From NCBI GenBank assembly GCA_022843745.1, contig JALHNB010000025.1, positions 1-64,000 on the forward strand: a stretch of DNA of 64,000 nucleotides, given 5' to 3'. The DNA is from Anaerolineae bacterium. GTDB taxonomy: Bacteria; Chloroflexota; Anaerolineae; Aggregatilineales; Phototrophicaceae. Positions 18,341-26,437 of the stretch are shown one piece after another; within the stretch, counting starts at the first letter, position 1; each line of letters starts with the position of its first letter. The notes below the pieces were generated by a model, which was not told the origin of the DNA, ran no database searches, and saw only the letters and a program-made list of their open reading frames with translations. The translations under genes and the position numbers were made by a program.

Positions 18341-19579
18341 TCATTCGACGACAGGCGAGACCGCGCGGCGGGACGAAAAACGCAGGGGTAAATGACCCAG
18401 TGTGGCAAGACCGACGATCAGCCGCAGCAAGGCACCACACATTAAGACCGTGACCAGTTTCATGCCTATATCCGCCATCGAACTGCCGATCATCGGGCCA
18501 ATGAACATGCCCACATAAACGATCTGAATGTAAACCGTTGTGTAGCGCGGCGAACCTTTCAATGGCGTTTTTTCAGCGAAAAAGCCGAAAAGTGCGACAT
18601 TTGTGGCCGTCCACGCAGCACCGCCGAGAGCCGCTGCCAGAAGAGTCAGCGGAAGCGAGGGCGCAATCGCGAAAACTAAAGCTGATAAACCTGTAACCAG
18701 CATTGAGGAGGTGATGAGTGCGCGGTTGCCGATGCGGGCGACAATTCGACTGGTAAAGCAGGCCATCAATGCCGCTGCTGCCAGTTCAGCCAGGCCGAAA
18801 TAAGCCATAAACTGCTCACTCGCGCCCAATTCATTCACCAGCCTCAGGGTAATAACCGGGGCGATGGAAAAATAAGCGATGTGTGTCGTAACCGTGATGA
18901 GGACAACCGTGATAAAACCGGGTGTTTGCCAGATGCGGCTCGTCGATTGGGTGGCAGTCGTGTGTTCGGCGGGGGGGACTTTAACCTGCATGGTATGCCA
19001 CCAACTGACCACCGCGAAGCCAAAACCGACGATAAACATCGCCTGATAATTGAAGGGAAATGGCACATTTTCCAGCCAGAAGCCAAAGGCGAGCGTCCCG
19101 AATCCTAATGTCAGATTCATCGCGAGTTGACGGCGGCTCAATAAAGAGGTCAGCATTTTTTCGCTCACCGCTTCACGCATCGTCACCATGAAGGCGACGG
19201 AACTGATGCCCTCAGCCAGCGCCGGGAGCACCACTGCGATGATAATCCAGATCGGTTGCCAATCTGTTGGCAGGAAAGGGGTGAACGCCAACAGCAAAAA
19301 AATAGTGCGCATTGCGAAAGAAGGCCAGCGTACCGCATCCAGTGTCGTCCGGTGACGGCGAATCCATCGCTGCGCCAGTGCTGCGGCGACAACGGCTGCA
19401 AATCCCGGCAGCGCCGCGATCAACCCAAGCTGAAAAGGTGTCGCACCGACGTGAATAGCATACACGGAGAGGAAGCGGGCGGTTGCCGGAGTCGCCAGAC
19501 CAAACCAGAAGGTGTTCTGGACGAGGTGATGAAAATTTCGCTGTTCGCTGCTGGATTCTACTTGCGCTGTTACAGTCAT
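18341..19579 (-). CDS. MFS transporter
   Basis: 412 residues, about twelve membrane segments in two halves with a central loop (about residues 195-215). Each half begins with the ARF...VGATPFQLG type of helix 1/2 seen in drug- or metabolite-exporting MFS proteins. It is a paralogue of the transporter at 21582-22895 (shared FSVYAI-like, GFWLE-PFP-NYQ-MF and RYTTVY segments). The ATG at 19579 has AAGG five bases upstream, which decides against the earlier in-frame start at 19624. The substrate is unknown. Confidence 0.85.
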   Translation of the reverse strand: MTVTAQVESSSEQRNFHHLVQNTFWFGLATPATARFLSVYAIHVGATPFQLGLIAALPGFAAVVAAALAQRWIRRHRTTLDAVRWPSFAMRTIFLLLAFTPFLPTDWQPIWIIIAVVLPALAEGISSVAFMVTMREAVSEKMLTSLLSRRQLAMNLTLGFGTLAFGFWLENVPFPFNYQAMFIVGFGFAVVSWWHTMQVKVPPAEHTTATQSTSRIWQTPGFITVVLITVTTHIAYFSIAPVITLRLVNELGASEQFMAYFGLAELAAAALMACFTSRIVARIGNRALITSSMLVTGLSALVFAIAPSLPLTLLAAALGGAAWTATNVALFGFFAEKTPLKGSPRYTTVYIQIVYVGMFIGPMIGSSMADIGMKLVTVLMCGALLRLIVGLATLGHLPLRFSSRRAVSPVVE

Positions 19580-19842
19580 TGACCTTCTCAGATTTTGGGC
19601 TACAACCACAAAAATAACCCACAAAATTGTGCGGGCTACCCTCAGTAATTGAAAACCACTTTATTACAATCGGTTTCTATCCATGATTCTAACCCCGAAA
19701 TCATCGCATCGTGACACCAACTTGGACTTAATGGTCTTCAAAGGCCTGAAGATTGGAAAATTGGGCTGATAAATATATCGGCATGAAAAGCATGATTCTG
19801 GTAAACTCTGTGACAGAAACTTTTGCTGAGAAAGGTAACACC

Positions 19843-21543
19843 ATGCTTTCTGACCTGGCAATCGCCCAACAAGCGACGCTTAAACATGTCCATGAGATGG
19901 CTGACCAGATGGGGCTTTCGCCCGATGATCTGGATATTTATGGCAGCCCTTATGTCGCAAAACTGCGCCTGGATGTGATGGATAAAATTAAAGATCGGCC
20001 CAATGCCCGTTATATCGACGTGACGGCGATCACACCCACACCGCTTGGTGAAGGGAAATCAACGACGACTGTCGGGCTTGGGCAGGCGATGAAACATATT
20101 GGGAAGCGCTCGATTGTGGCGCTGCGCCAGCCGTCGCAGGGGCCAACGTTCGGCATAAAAGGCGGCGCGGCGGGTGGTGGTTATTCGCAGGTTGTGCCGA
20201 TGGAGACGTTCAACCTGCATCTGACAGGTGATATTCACGCGGTCAGCGCGGCGAATAATTTGCTGGCTGCCATGATCGACAATCGTCTGATGCGCGGCAA
20301 CCCACTCAATATTGATGCCGACAGCATTACCTGGAAGCGTGTGATGGATGTGAATGATCGCGCTTTGCGGCAGATCATCGTCGGGCTGGGTGGAAGGGTC
20401 GAAGGCGGCGTGATGCGCGAAACTGGATTTGACATCGCCGTCGCCAGCGAAGTGATGGCGATTCTGGCATTGACGACCTCACTGGAAGATATGCGCGAAC
20501 GCTTCAAGCGTATCGTGATTGGCATGACTAACGATAAAAAGCCTGTGACGGCTGAAGAAATTGGTGCGGCGGGCGCGATGACCGTGCTGATGAAGGACGC
20601 GCTGCGCCCCAATCTTCTGCAAACAATCGAAAATACGCCCGCGCTGGTTCATGCTGGGCCGTTCGCCAATATTGCGCATGGCAACAGCAGTATTTTGGCT
20701 GATCTGATTGGCATCAAATGCACGGATTATTTGATTACGGAGTCGGGCTTTGGCGCGGATATTGGCGCGGAGAAATTTTTCAACGTGAAGTGCCGTTACA
20801 GCGGTTTGAAACCGGATGCGGCAGTATTGGTCGTCACGGTGCGAGCGCTGAAAACTCACAGTGGAAATTACAAGGTCGTGGCAGGCAAGCCGCTTCCCCC
20901 CGCGATGCTGGAAAAGAATGTTGGCGATGTCGAACGCGGTGCGGCTAATCTGATTAAGCAGATCGAAAATGTGAATCGACATGGTGTTACACCTGTGGTC
21001 GCGATTAACGTTTTTGAGAGCGATCATCCCGAAGAAATTGAAGCGATCAAACGTATCGCCGTCGAAGCCGGAGCATTGGGGGCATCCGTCGCGCGGCATC
21101 ATGCGCAGGGCGGCAAGGGCGCGATGGAACTGGCGGAAATGGTCGTCAGTGCTGCCGAAACGCCAAGCGAATTCAAATTTCTCTACGATCTCGACCAGCC
21201 GATTAAGGCGAAAATTGAGGCGATTGCCACGAAAATTTATGGCGCGGACGGCGTGAGCTATGAGGCCGCTGCTGAACGCCAAATTCGCGATTATGAAGCC
21301 AATGGATTTGGAAACCTGCCGATTTGCATGGCGAAAACGCATCTGAGTCTGAGTCACGACCCCACGCTGAAAGGTGCGCCGACAGGCTTCACCCTGCCGA
21401 TTCGCGAGGTGCGAGCCAGCGTAGGTGCGGGCTTTATCTACCCGCTGTGCGGCGAAATGCGTACTATGCCGGGACTCTCGGAACATCCGGCGGCGGAGAA
21501 TGTCGATATTGATGAGGATGGCAACATTGTAGGGCTGTTTTAA
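19843..21543 (+). CDS. fhs: formate--tetrahydrofolate ligase
   Basis: 566 residues, about the usual length of formyl-THF synthetases. It makes 10-formyl-THF from formate, THF and ATP, in one-carbon metabolism or a Wood-Ljungdahl-type methyl branch. The P-loop-like ATP site is TPTPLGEGKSTTT (about 65-75), and the adjacent QPSQGPTFGIKGGAAGGGYSQ segment is the family signature. The start at 19843 has AAAGG seven bases before the ATG; in-frame codons back to 19753 lack a site and family similarity. No other one-carbon gene is next to it. Confidence 0.95.
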   Translation: MLSDLAIAQQATLKHVHEMADQMGLSPDDLDIYGSPYVAKLRLDVMDKIKDRPNARYIDVTAITPTPLGEGKSTTTVGLGQAMKHIGKRSIVALRQPSQGPTFGIKGGAAGGGYSQVVPMETFNLHLTGDIHAVSAANNLLAAMIDNRLMRGNPLNIDADSITWKRVMDVNDRALRQIIVGLGGRVEGGVMRETGFDIAVASEVMAILALTTSLEDMRERFKRIVIGMTNDKKPVTAEEIGAAGAMTVLMKDALRPNLLQTIENTPALVHAGPFANIAHGNSSILADLIGIKCTDYLITESGFGADIGAEKFFNVKCRYSGLKPDAAVLVVTVRALKTHSGNYKVVAGKPLPPAMLEKNVGDVERGAANLIKQIENVNRHGVTPVVAINVFESDHPEEIEAIKRIAVEAGALGASVARHHAQGGKGAMELAEMVVSAAETPSEFKFLYDLDQPIKAKIEAIATKIYGADGVSYEAAAERQIRDYEANGFGNLPICMAKTHLSLSHDPTLKGAPTGFTLPIREVRASVGAGFIYPLCGEMRTMPGLSEHPAAENVDIDEDGNIVGLF

Positions 21544-21551
21544 GAAGTTTG

Positions 21552-21620
21552 AACCATAGAGTCACGAAGAACACAGAGATTTTAGATATTTCTCTGTGAC
21601 CGTTGTGTCTCTGTGGTTTT
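21552..21620. repeat. dispersed CACAGAG palindrome, copy A
   Basis: An imperfect inverted repeat of about 28 bases per arm: left arm AACCATAGAGTCACGAAG then AACACAGAGA, right arm TCTCTGTGACC then TTGTGTCTCTGTGGTT. It lies between fhs and the convergent MFS gene and could act as a two-way terminator. The stop codon and last 13 codons of the MFS gene lie inside it. See copies at 44386 and 35591. Confidence 0.85.
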
Positions 21621-22895
21621 TGTATTGATCTGGCGCAGATTTGGGAAGGCGTTGAGGATGCGGCGGGCAGGGGTATAGAGCAGCGCATCCATGTTGTAAA
21701 TCATCAGGCCAGCCACTAGGCGCATTGCCGCGCCAATCACCATCACCAGCATCAGGTTGACACCCGCGTTGGCGAGGTTGCTGCCGACCATTGGGCCGAT
21801 AAAGGCGGCAATCCAGACCAACTGATTGTAAACGGTGGTGTAGCGAGTCATATCCTGCGATGCCACATCTTTGGTCGCGTCAATGAACAGGCCGTACATG
21901 GCAATTGCACCAGCGATCCAGGCCGCGCCGGAAACGGCGCCAGCGACGAGCACGACGGTGAGATTATGGGTCAGGGCCATCGTTAGCGCGGCTACACCTG
22001 TCCAAAAGACGGCGACTGCAATCACTTTGCGAGTGCCGAATCTGCGGATGATGCGATCTGTAAACAGGCAGATTGTCGCGCTGGCGACAATTTCAGCAAT
22101 GCCGTAGATCGCCATGAAACCTTCGTTTGCCCCCATATTTTTCACCAGGTGCAGGGGAATGATGGATGCCACGGCAAGGAAACCGATATGCGCGACAACG
22201 ACGACCAGAACCGCATTCATGAAACCCGGAGAGCGCAGCGGCGTAGCAGTGGACTTGACCACTGTCGATTGAACTGCCGTCGAGGTCGCTGGCAGCTTGA
22301 CGTTCATCACACAGCAATGGCTGATAAGTGCCATGACGAATGCTAACAAAAACATGACCTGATAATTCATCGGGAAAGGCGCTTGCTCCAGCCAGAACCC
22401 GAAGATCAACGCGCCAATGCCTGTCGTCACATTCATCCATAACATGCGTTTACTGGCGAGTGGAGTTTGGCGCTCGTGTGGGATAGCATCGCGCATCATG
22501 CTCACAAAAATTGTGGATGAGAGTCCCTGGGGGATCGCTGGCAAGACAACCGAAAAAATTAACCATAGGGGCTGGAAGCGCAGCGGAAAAAGCGGCGTGA
22601 GCGCAGGCAGCAAAAAAGTCAGCCGGAAACCCATCGATGGCAGGAAATAGGAGCGCATCGGGTCTTTAAAGCGATTACGCCACCACGTACTGACGGTAGT
22701 CGAGAGCAGCAAGAACATGAACGGTAGGGAGGTCATCCAGCCGAGTTCAATCGCCGTCGCGCCAACGCGAATCGCGTAAACGGAAAAGAAACGACTTGTG
22801 GCAGCAAGCCCGATACCAAACCAGGCTACTTCAATCACATAGTTGCGGAAGTTGACGTTTTCGGCCTGGGGTGTTAACGATGATGTCGTATTCAA
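21582..22895 (-). CDS. MFS transporter, paralogue of the one at 18341
   Basis: About 437 residues and twelve membrane segments, with the same signature segments as the 18341-19579 transporter: FSVYAIRVGATAIELGWM, GFWLEQAPFPMNYQ and TRYTTVYNQLVW. The central cytoplasmic loop is near residues 205-225. The likely start is TTG at 22895 with GAGG five bases upstream; a GTG at 22913 has no site. The C-terminus (TKTTETQRSQRNI) is coded by the palindromic repeat at 21552-21620. The original reading frame presumably ended earlier. The substrate is unknown. Confidence 0.82.
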   Translation of the reverse strand: MNTTSSLTPQAENVNFRNYVIEVAWFGIGLAATSRFFSVYAIRVGATAIELGWMTSLPFMFLLLSTTVSTWWRNRFKDPMRSYFLPSMGFRLTFLLPALTPLFPLRFQPLWLIFSVVLPAIPQGLSSTIFVSMMRDAIPHERQTPLASKRMLWMNVTTGIGALIFGFWLEQAPFPMNYQVMFLLAFVMALISHCCVMNVKLPATSTAVQSTVVKSTATPLRSPGFMNAVLVVVVAHIGFLAVASIIPLHLVKNMGANEGFMAIYGIAEIVASATICLFTDRIIRRFGTRKVIAVAVFWTGVAALTMALTHNLTVVLVAGAVSGAAWIAGAIAMYGLFIDATKDVASQDMTRYTTVYNQLVWIAAFIGPMVGSNLANAGVNLMLVMVIGAAMRLVAGLMIYNMDALLYTPARRILNAFPNLRQINTKTTETQRSQRNI

Positions 22896-23252
22896 GTTGA
22901 CCTCGAAGTACACGCCGCATCAGCAGCGAACTTATGAACGATTGTCTCCATACAAACAGCACGAGCCACTAACCTAACAGCGACCCGCAAAATAACACTC
23001 TTAAGGAAGAGTTGATTTAGTTATCTTAATTTAATACTATTTGATGGATTGGATTATTGAGAATTTTATCACTAACCCCCAATTTTGTGTGAAGCTAATC
23101 TGACGATTTCCCTACGTTTCATGGAAAATGAGTCATATGCCTCTTACCCTCATCTTTAGTGTAAAACCAAGAATAGGAATCGCAATAACCATGTGATCCA
23201 AGTTGGCTGAATGGTTATATATGGTCTGCATCTGGGGGCTTGGTCAGGCTGT

Positions 23253-23400
23253 TCAGGGGTTGTTGATTTTTCGCGTCTCAAAGATATAGTCCAGCACTTC
23301 CTGGCTGATCGTTGGCACTCAGGTGCATCACGCAGTCCCAGACTTTGCGATTCGCCCAATAATGATAATCGACTAGACTCTTGAAATAAGCATTGTCCAT
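23253..23400 (-). pseudogene. DinB-family gene remnant with frameshift and truncation
   Basis: An ATG at 23400 with GGAG six bases upstream opens a frame reading MDNAYFKSLVDYHYWANRK and onwards, the typical N-terminus of DinB/YfiT-type four-helix proteins (Tyr-x-x-Trp-Ala-Asn). It stops after 40 codons at 23278. A one-base shift near the DQ codons restores EVLDYIFETRKI, which then stops at 23253. No further helices follow, so this is a decayed gene end. Part of the AT-richer 600-base gap 22896-23533; the remainder of the gap shows no other gene. Confidence 0.65.
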
Positions 23401-23468
23401 TTTTGTCTCCACCATTAGCACTATTCACGCCTATGTGATAGAACGCTTGTTCATGGGTCAAGTGGCGG

Positions 23469-23497
23469 TTGAGGCGGAATACGATTTGCAGTATAGT
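23469..23497 (+). promoter_or_regulatory. promoter for the bactofilin operon
   Basis: TTGAGG, a 17-base spacer and TATAGT form a good sigma-70 type promoter 37 bases before the bactofilin start codon. Confidence 0.65.
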
Positions 23498-23533
23498 AAA
23501 TAGGATTAATGTGAATATATCATAGAGGTTGCC

Positions 23534-24145
23534 ATGTCATTTTTCACAAGCCGCCGCCAATCGGATTCACCTGCTCCGCCCATTGAGGAGCGTTCACAAC
23601 TGCCAAAACTGGCCGCACCACAGCAGCCTGTTGGTTTTGAGACGGTATTGGGTGCAAACTGTTCAATGGAGGGTGTTCTCCGCAGCAAGGCAAATGTCCG
23701 CCTGGATGGGACTTTCAGCGGCACACTGGAAATCGAAGGCAATGTGCTGGTGGGTGAAACCGCCAAAATTACCGCCGATGTGAACGCTAAAAATATCTCA
23801 ATTGCGGGTGCAGTGCGCGGTAACGTGATCGGCAAAAAAGTCCAGATTTTGCGCACCGGGCGCGTCTGGGGCGATATTCACGCTACAGCACTCACAACCG
23901 AAGAGGGCGCGTTCATTGATGGCAAAATTGCAATGATGAGCCATGAGGCTGCCAGCCCAGCGGCAGATGTTGTCGAAACGCCTGTTGTGGAAGAAACGAA
24001 TCAACCAGAAATGGTCGATCAATTGAAGCCTATCGTTGAAGAAGCTAAGGAACGCGGTTTGAGCAAGCGTGATGTGCTGGCGGAATCCAGTATGGCTGCT
24101 GAAGGCGGCATCACTGTGCCGGAAGATGCTCAACCGAATTCGTGA
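23534..24145 (+). CDS. bactofilin-family polymer-forming protein
   Basis: 203 residues. The central region (about 38-140) is the bactofilin beta-helix: repeated short strands as in SMEGVLRSKANVRLDGTFSG, LEIEGNVLVGETAKITADV and RTGRVWGDI. Flanking tails are Pro- and acid-rich, as usual. Bactofilins polymerise without nucleotide into cytoskeletal filaments that organise envelope synthesis. GAGG precedes the ATG. The HEAT-repeat gene starts 34 bases after the stop, probably in the same transcript. Confidence 0.9.
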   Translation: MSFFTSRRQSDSPAPPIEERSQLPKLAAPQQPVGFETVLGANCSMEGVLRSKANVRLDGTFSGTLEIEGNVLVGETAKITADVNAKNISIAGAVRGNVIGKKVQILRTGRVWGDIHATALTTEEGAFIDGKIAMMSHEAASPAADVVETPVVEETNQPEMVDQLKPIVEEAKERGLSKRDVLAESSMAAEGGITVPEDAQPNS

Positions 24146-24179
24146 GACTTTGCAAAGCTGCTGAAGCAGGAGATTCGCT

Positions 24180-25061
24180 GTGCGTCGCGTTTTGATTGTG
24201 ATCTGGGTTCTGCTCGTTGCCGCTGCGTTGGCAATAACCATTTTCGATCCTAACCATACCCTGGTACGCCCTGCTCAGATTGCAGCGGGGATCGTAACCG
24301 GGTTGATGGGTTTTAGCTGGGTATTGGGCTTATTCAAGCCGCGCCGTGCAAGGCCGCCACGTTCACAGATCGCCGAGATGGAGCGATTATATTTCCGCGC
24401 GATGCGTGAAATGCTCACGGACTCCCCGAATTATGCCCAGGTAATTAACGACTTGCAGCGTATTCTGTCGATTGATCCGAACTATAAAAATGCTCGGCAT
24501 TATTTAAATCGGGCAGCGATTTTGCGCCAACAGGGCAATCCCCAATCCAACGGTGCGCACTCAGGCAGCAAGACAGATTTCTATCATTTGCAGGAAAAGC
24601 TCATTGATCTCGACCCAGCGGTGCGCAAATCCGTTGTGATGGAACTCATTCAGTACGGTGAAGTTGCTGTCGATCCTTTAATCGCGCTGCTGATGGACGA
24701 AGATTCGGACGTGCGCGTTCATGCGGCGACGGCGTTGGGTTGGGTTGGTGGTAAAGACGCGGTTCAACCGCTGCTGGTAGCGCTGCAAGACGAAAACCTG
24801 GGCGTTCGCCGTTATGCCGCACGAGCACTGTGCTGGGTCGTTGATGAAGTCGCTGTGCTGGGACTAATTGAAGCCCTGCACGATGAGGATAACTATGTGC
24901 GCTGTTATTCTGCACGTGCTTTGGGTTGGAGCCAGGATGAGCGATCCATTGAACCTTTGAGAGAACTGCTTCAGCACGAAAACGCTGACGTTCGTAGTTA
25001 TGCGGCGACTGCGCTTGAAGACCTGGGACAGGGTGATGCAGTGAAGGCTATTTCAGCTTGA
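24180..25061 (+). CDS. membrane-anchored HEAT-repeat protein
   Basis: 293 residues. Two N-terminal membrane segments (about 3-21 and 31-54), a linker with a basic patch, and from about 138 to the end a chain of 31-residue HEAT/PBS-lyase-type repeats (for example LLMDEDSDVRVHAATALGW and LQDENLGVRRYAARAL), at least five units. It probably serves as a protein-interaction scaffold at the membrane. The start is GTG at 24180 with AGGAG seven bases upstream. Neighbour of bactofilin and likely co-transcribed. Confidence 0.82.
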   Translation: MRRVLIVIWVLLVAAALAITIFDPNHTLVRPAQIAAGIVTGLMGFSWVLGLFKPRRARPPRSQIAEMERLYFRAMREMLTDSPNYAQVINDLQRILSIDPNYKNARHYLNRAAILRQQGNPQSNGAHSGSKTDFYHLQEKLIDLDPAVRKSVVMELIQYGEVAVDPLIALLMDEDSDVRVHAATALGWVGGKDAVQPLLVALQDENLGVRRYAARALCWVVDEVAVLGLIEALHDEDNYVRCYSARALGWSQDERSIEPLRELLQHENADVRSYAATALEDLGQGDAVKAISA

Positions 25062-25086
25062 AATCTTCAGGAAGGTATTTCACGGA

Positions 25087-25827
25087 ATGAAAACCGTCTT
25101 TGATGTTGTTGACTTGCTGCAATTACGGGAAATCTGGGTCAGGCGACCTATCGTTCTGGCATTTTCACGGTTGGAGCAAAATCACACCGCGCTGCCGTGT
25201 GAGATGAATTTTAGCATCAAGTGGCTGACACCTCGGCTGGCTGTCCTGCGGAATTCAACGGCGTGGCGGCATAACAAGCTGGAGCAGATTAAGGATCCGG
25301 CACAGCTTCCCATGTGTGAACTTTCCGATGAATATCTCAGCATTTTATACCCTGAAGTCGAGTCTCCGGCGGGCCTGCGTCAATCACTGTTTCAATCGGC
25401 TTACAATCATTTTGTGATTACGCAGTATCAGGGGGATACCACGCAGACTCAGGGTTTGCTCCGTGCGCTGGCTACAGCTCGTTCATTCGTCCTCTCAAGC
25501 TGTTTTAATAGCGACCATTCCCCGCTTGAAGGCTCAAATACCTGGATTCCGATTGACATGGTTGATGAGATTCGCTCGATGGATGGGCGCTACAAAATTG
25601 ACGAAATCAACACCCCGGCAACCTATGTCATATCCGATGATTTCTGGCCGCTGCTGGTCAAGGCGCAGGCCGAGGATGTGGAACGTGCTGCGGCACTTTA
25701 TTGCCAGGAAGACCCGTCACAGATCGTTGGGGAGTGTACACAGCGCTTAAATAATATGGCGGAACTGGCGCGGGCGTGGAATCGTTCGCCTTCGGTGGTT
25801 GGGCTGTATTACCAGACAATAGATTAA
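25087..25827 (+). CDS. unrecognised soluble protein
   Basis: 246 residues with no family I recognise and no signal or membrane segment. It contains aromatic-rich helices, a YNHFVITQYQ segment near 107-116, and an acidic C-terminal part. GGAAGG lies eleven bases before the ATG and the gene follows the HEAT-repeat gene by 25 bases, so it is probably part of the bactofilin transcript. Its stop codon is inside the tandem repeat at 25816. Confidence 0.65.
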   Translation: MKTVFDVVDLLQLREIWVRRPIVLAFSRLEQNHTALPCEMNFSIKWLTPRLAVLRNSTAWRHNKLEQIKDPAQLPMCELSDEYLSILYPEVESPAGLRQSLFQSAYNHFVITQYQGDTTQTQGLLRALATARSFVLSSCFNSDHSPLEGSNTWIPIDMVDEIRSMDGRYKIDEINTPATYVISDDFWPLLVKAQAEDVERAAALYCQEDPSQIVGECTQRLNNMAELARAWNRSPSVVGLYYQTID

Positions 25828-25905
25828 AATTATTTTGTTATCATCAAACAATAGATTGAGATTATTTTGTTATTATCGGACAATGGATTGAGGTTAATTC
25901 GTTGG
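25816..25905. repeat. 32-bp tandem repeat spanning a gene junction
   Basis: Two and a half or more copies of a 32-base unit beginning ACAATAGATT (25816, 25848) and ACAATGGATT (25880). The first copy codes for the last residues and stop of the unknown gene; the third supplies GAGG, the ribosome binding site, and runs into the TTG start of the phosphatase gene. Confidence 0.85.
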
Positions 25906-26420
25906 CAATTAAAGTGATGTTCGTGTGTATGGGGAATATCTGTCGTTCGCCAATGGCTGAGGCCGTTTTCCAGGATATGGTGAACAAGGCCGGGCTTGCC
26001 GACCAATTTTCGCTCGACTCCGCCGGGACAGGTGGTTGGCACGAGGGCGAGGTAGCACATCGAGGAACGCTGGAAATTCTCAAAAAGCATAGCATTCCCT
26101 ATAACGGACGCGCCCGACAAATTACACCATCGGATTTTGACACATTCGATTACATTATGGCGATGGATCGGGAAAATTTATCAGGCATAACGCGCTTTAT
26201 GAACCAGCGGGAAGCGGCAGCCAAAGCCAATATGTTTACACGGGATGCCAAAAAACCGGAGATCGCGCTGTTTTTGAGTTACGCGAACCGGGCAGGCACG
26301 GCCAGCGAACGCGAAGTGCCAGACCCCTACTATGATGGCAATTTTACCGAGGTATACGATCTGGTCACACGGGGATGCGCGGCTCTGCTGGCGCAAATCC
26401 GGGCCACCCATCGCATCTAA
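25902..26420 (+). CDS. low-molecular-weight protein-tyrosine phosphatase
   Basis: 172 residues. The P-loop CMGNICRSP (Cys9, Arg15) and a downstream VPDPYYDG segment carrying the acid are the hallmarks of LMW-PTPs. In bacteria these often reverse BY-kinase phosphorylation; a CpsD-type kinase is encoded at 50.8 kb, but linkage is only an inference. The start is TTG with GAGG eight bases upstream, and no in-frame ATG fits better. It is slightly longer than the usual 150-160 residues, by an insertion around residues 100-130. Confidence 0.9.
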   Translation: MAIKVMFVCMGNICRSPMAEAVFQDMVNKAGLADQFSLDSAGTGGWHEGEVAHRGTLEILKKHSIPYNGRARQITPSDFDTFDYIMAMDRENLSGITRFMNQREAAAKANMFTRDAKKPEIALFLSYANRAGTASEREVPDPYYDGNFTEVYDLVTRGCAALLAQIRATHRI

Positions 26421-26437
26421 TCACGAGCTAACCCTTT

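Noticed and set aside
20479-21486. Antisense 335-codon open frame opposite fhs
   Set aside because: Codon bias of the fhs strand leaves it open; protein has no recognisable motifs.
23156-23461. 101-codon minus-strand ORF in the gap
   Set aside because: It is in a different frame from the DinB remnant, has no ribosome binding site and no similarity; the remnant explains the sequence better.
25816-25905. CRISPR array
   Set aside because: Units are contiguous without spacers and no cas gene is present.
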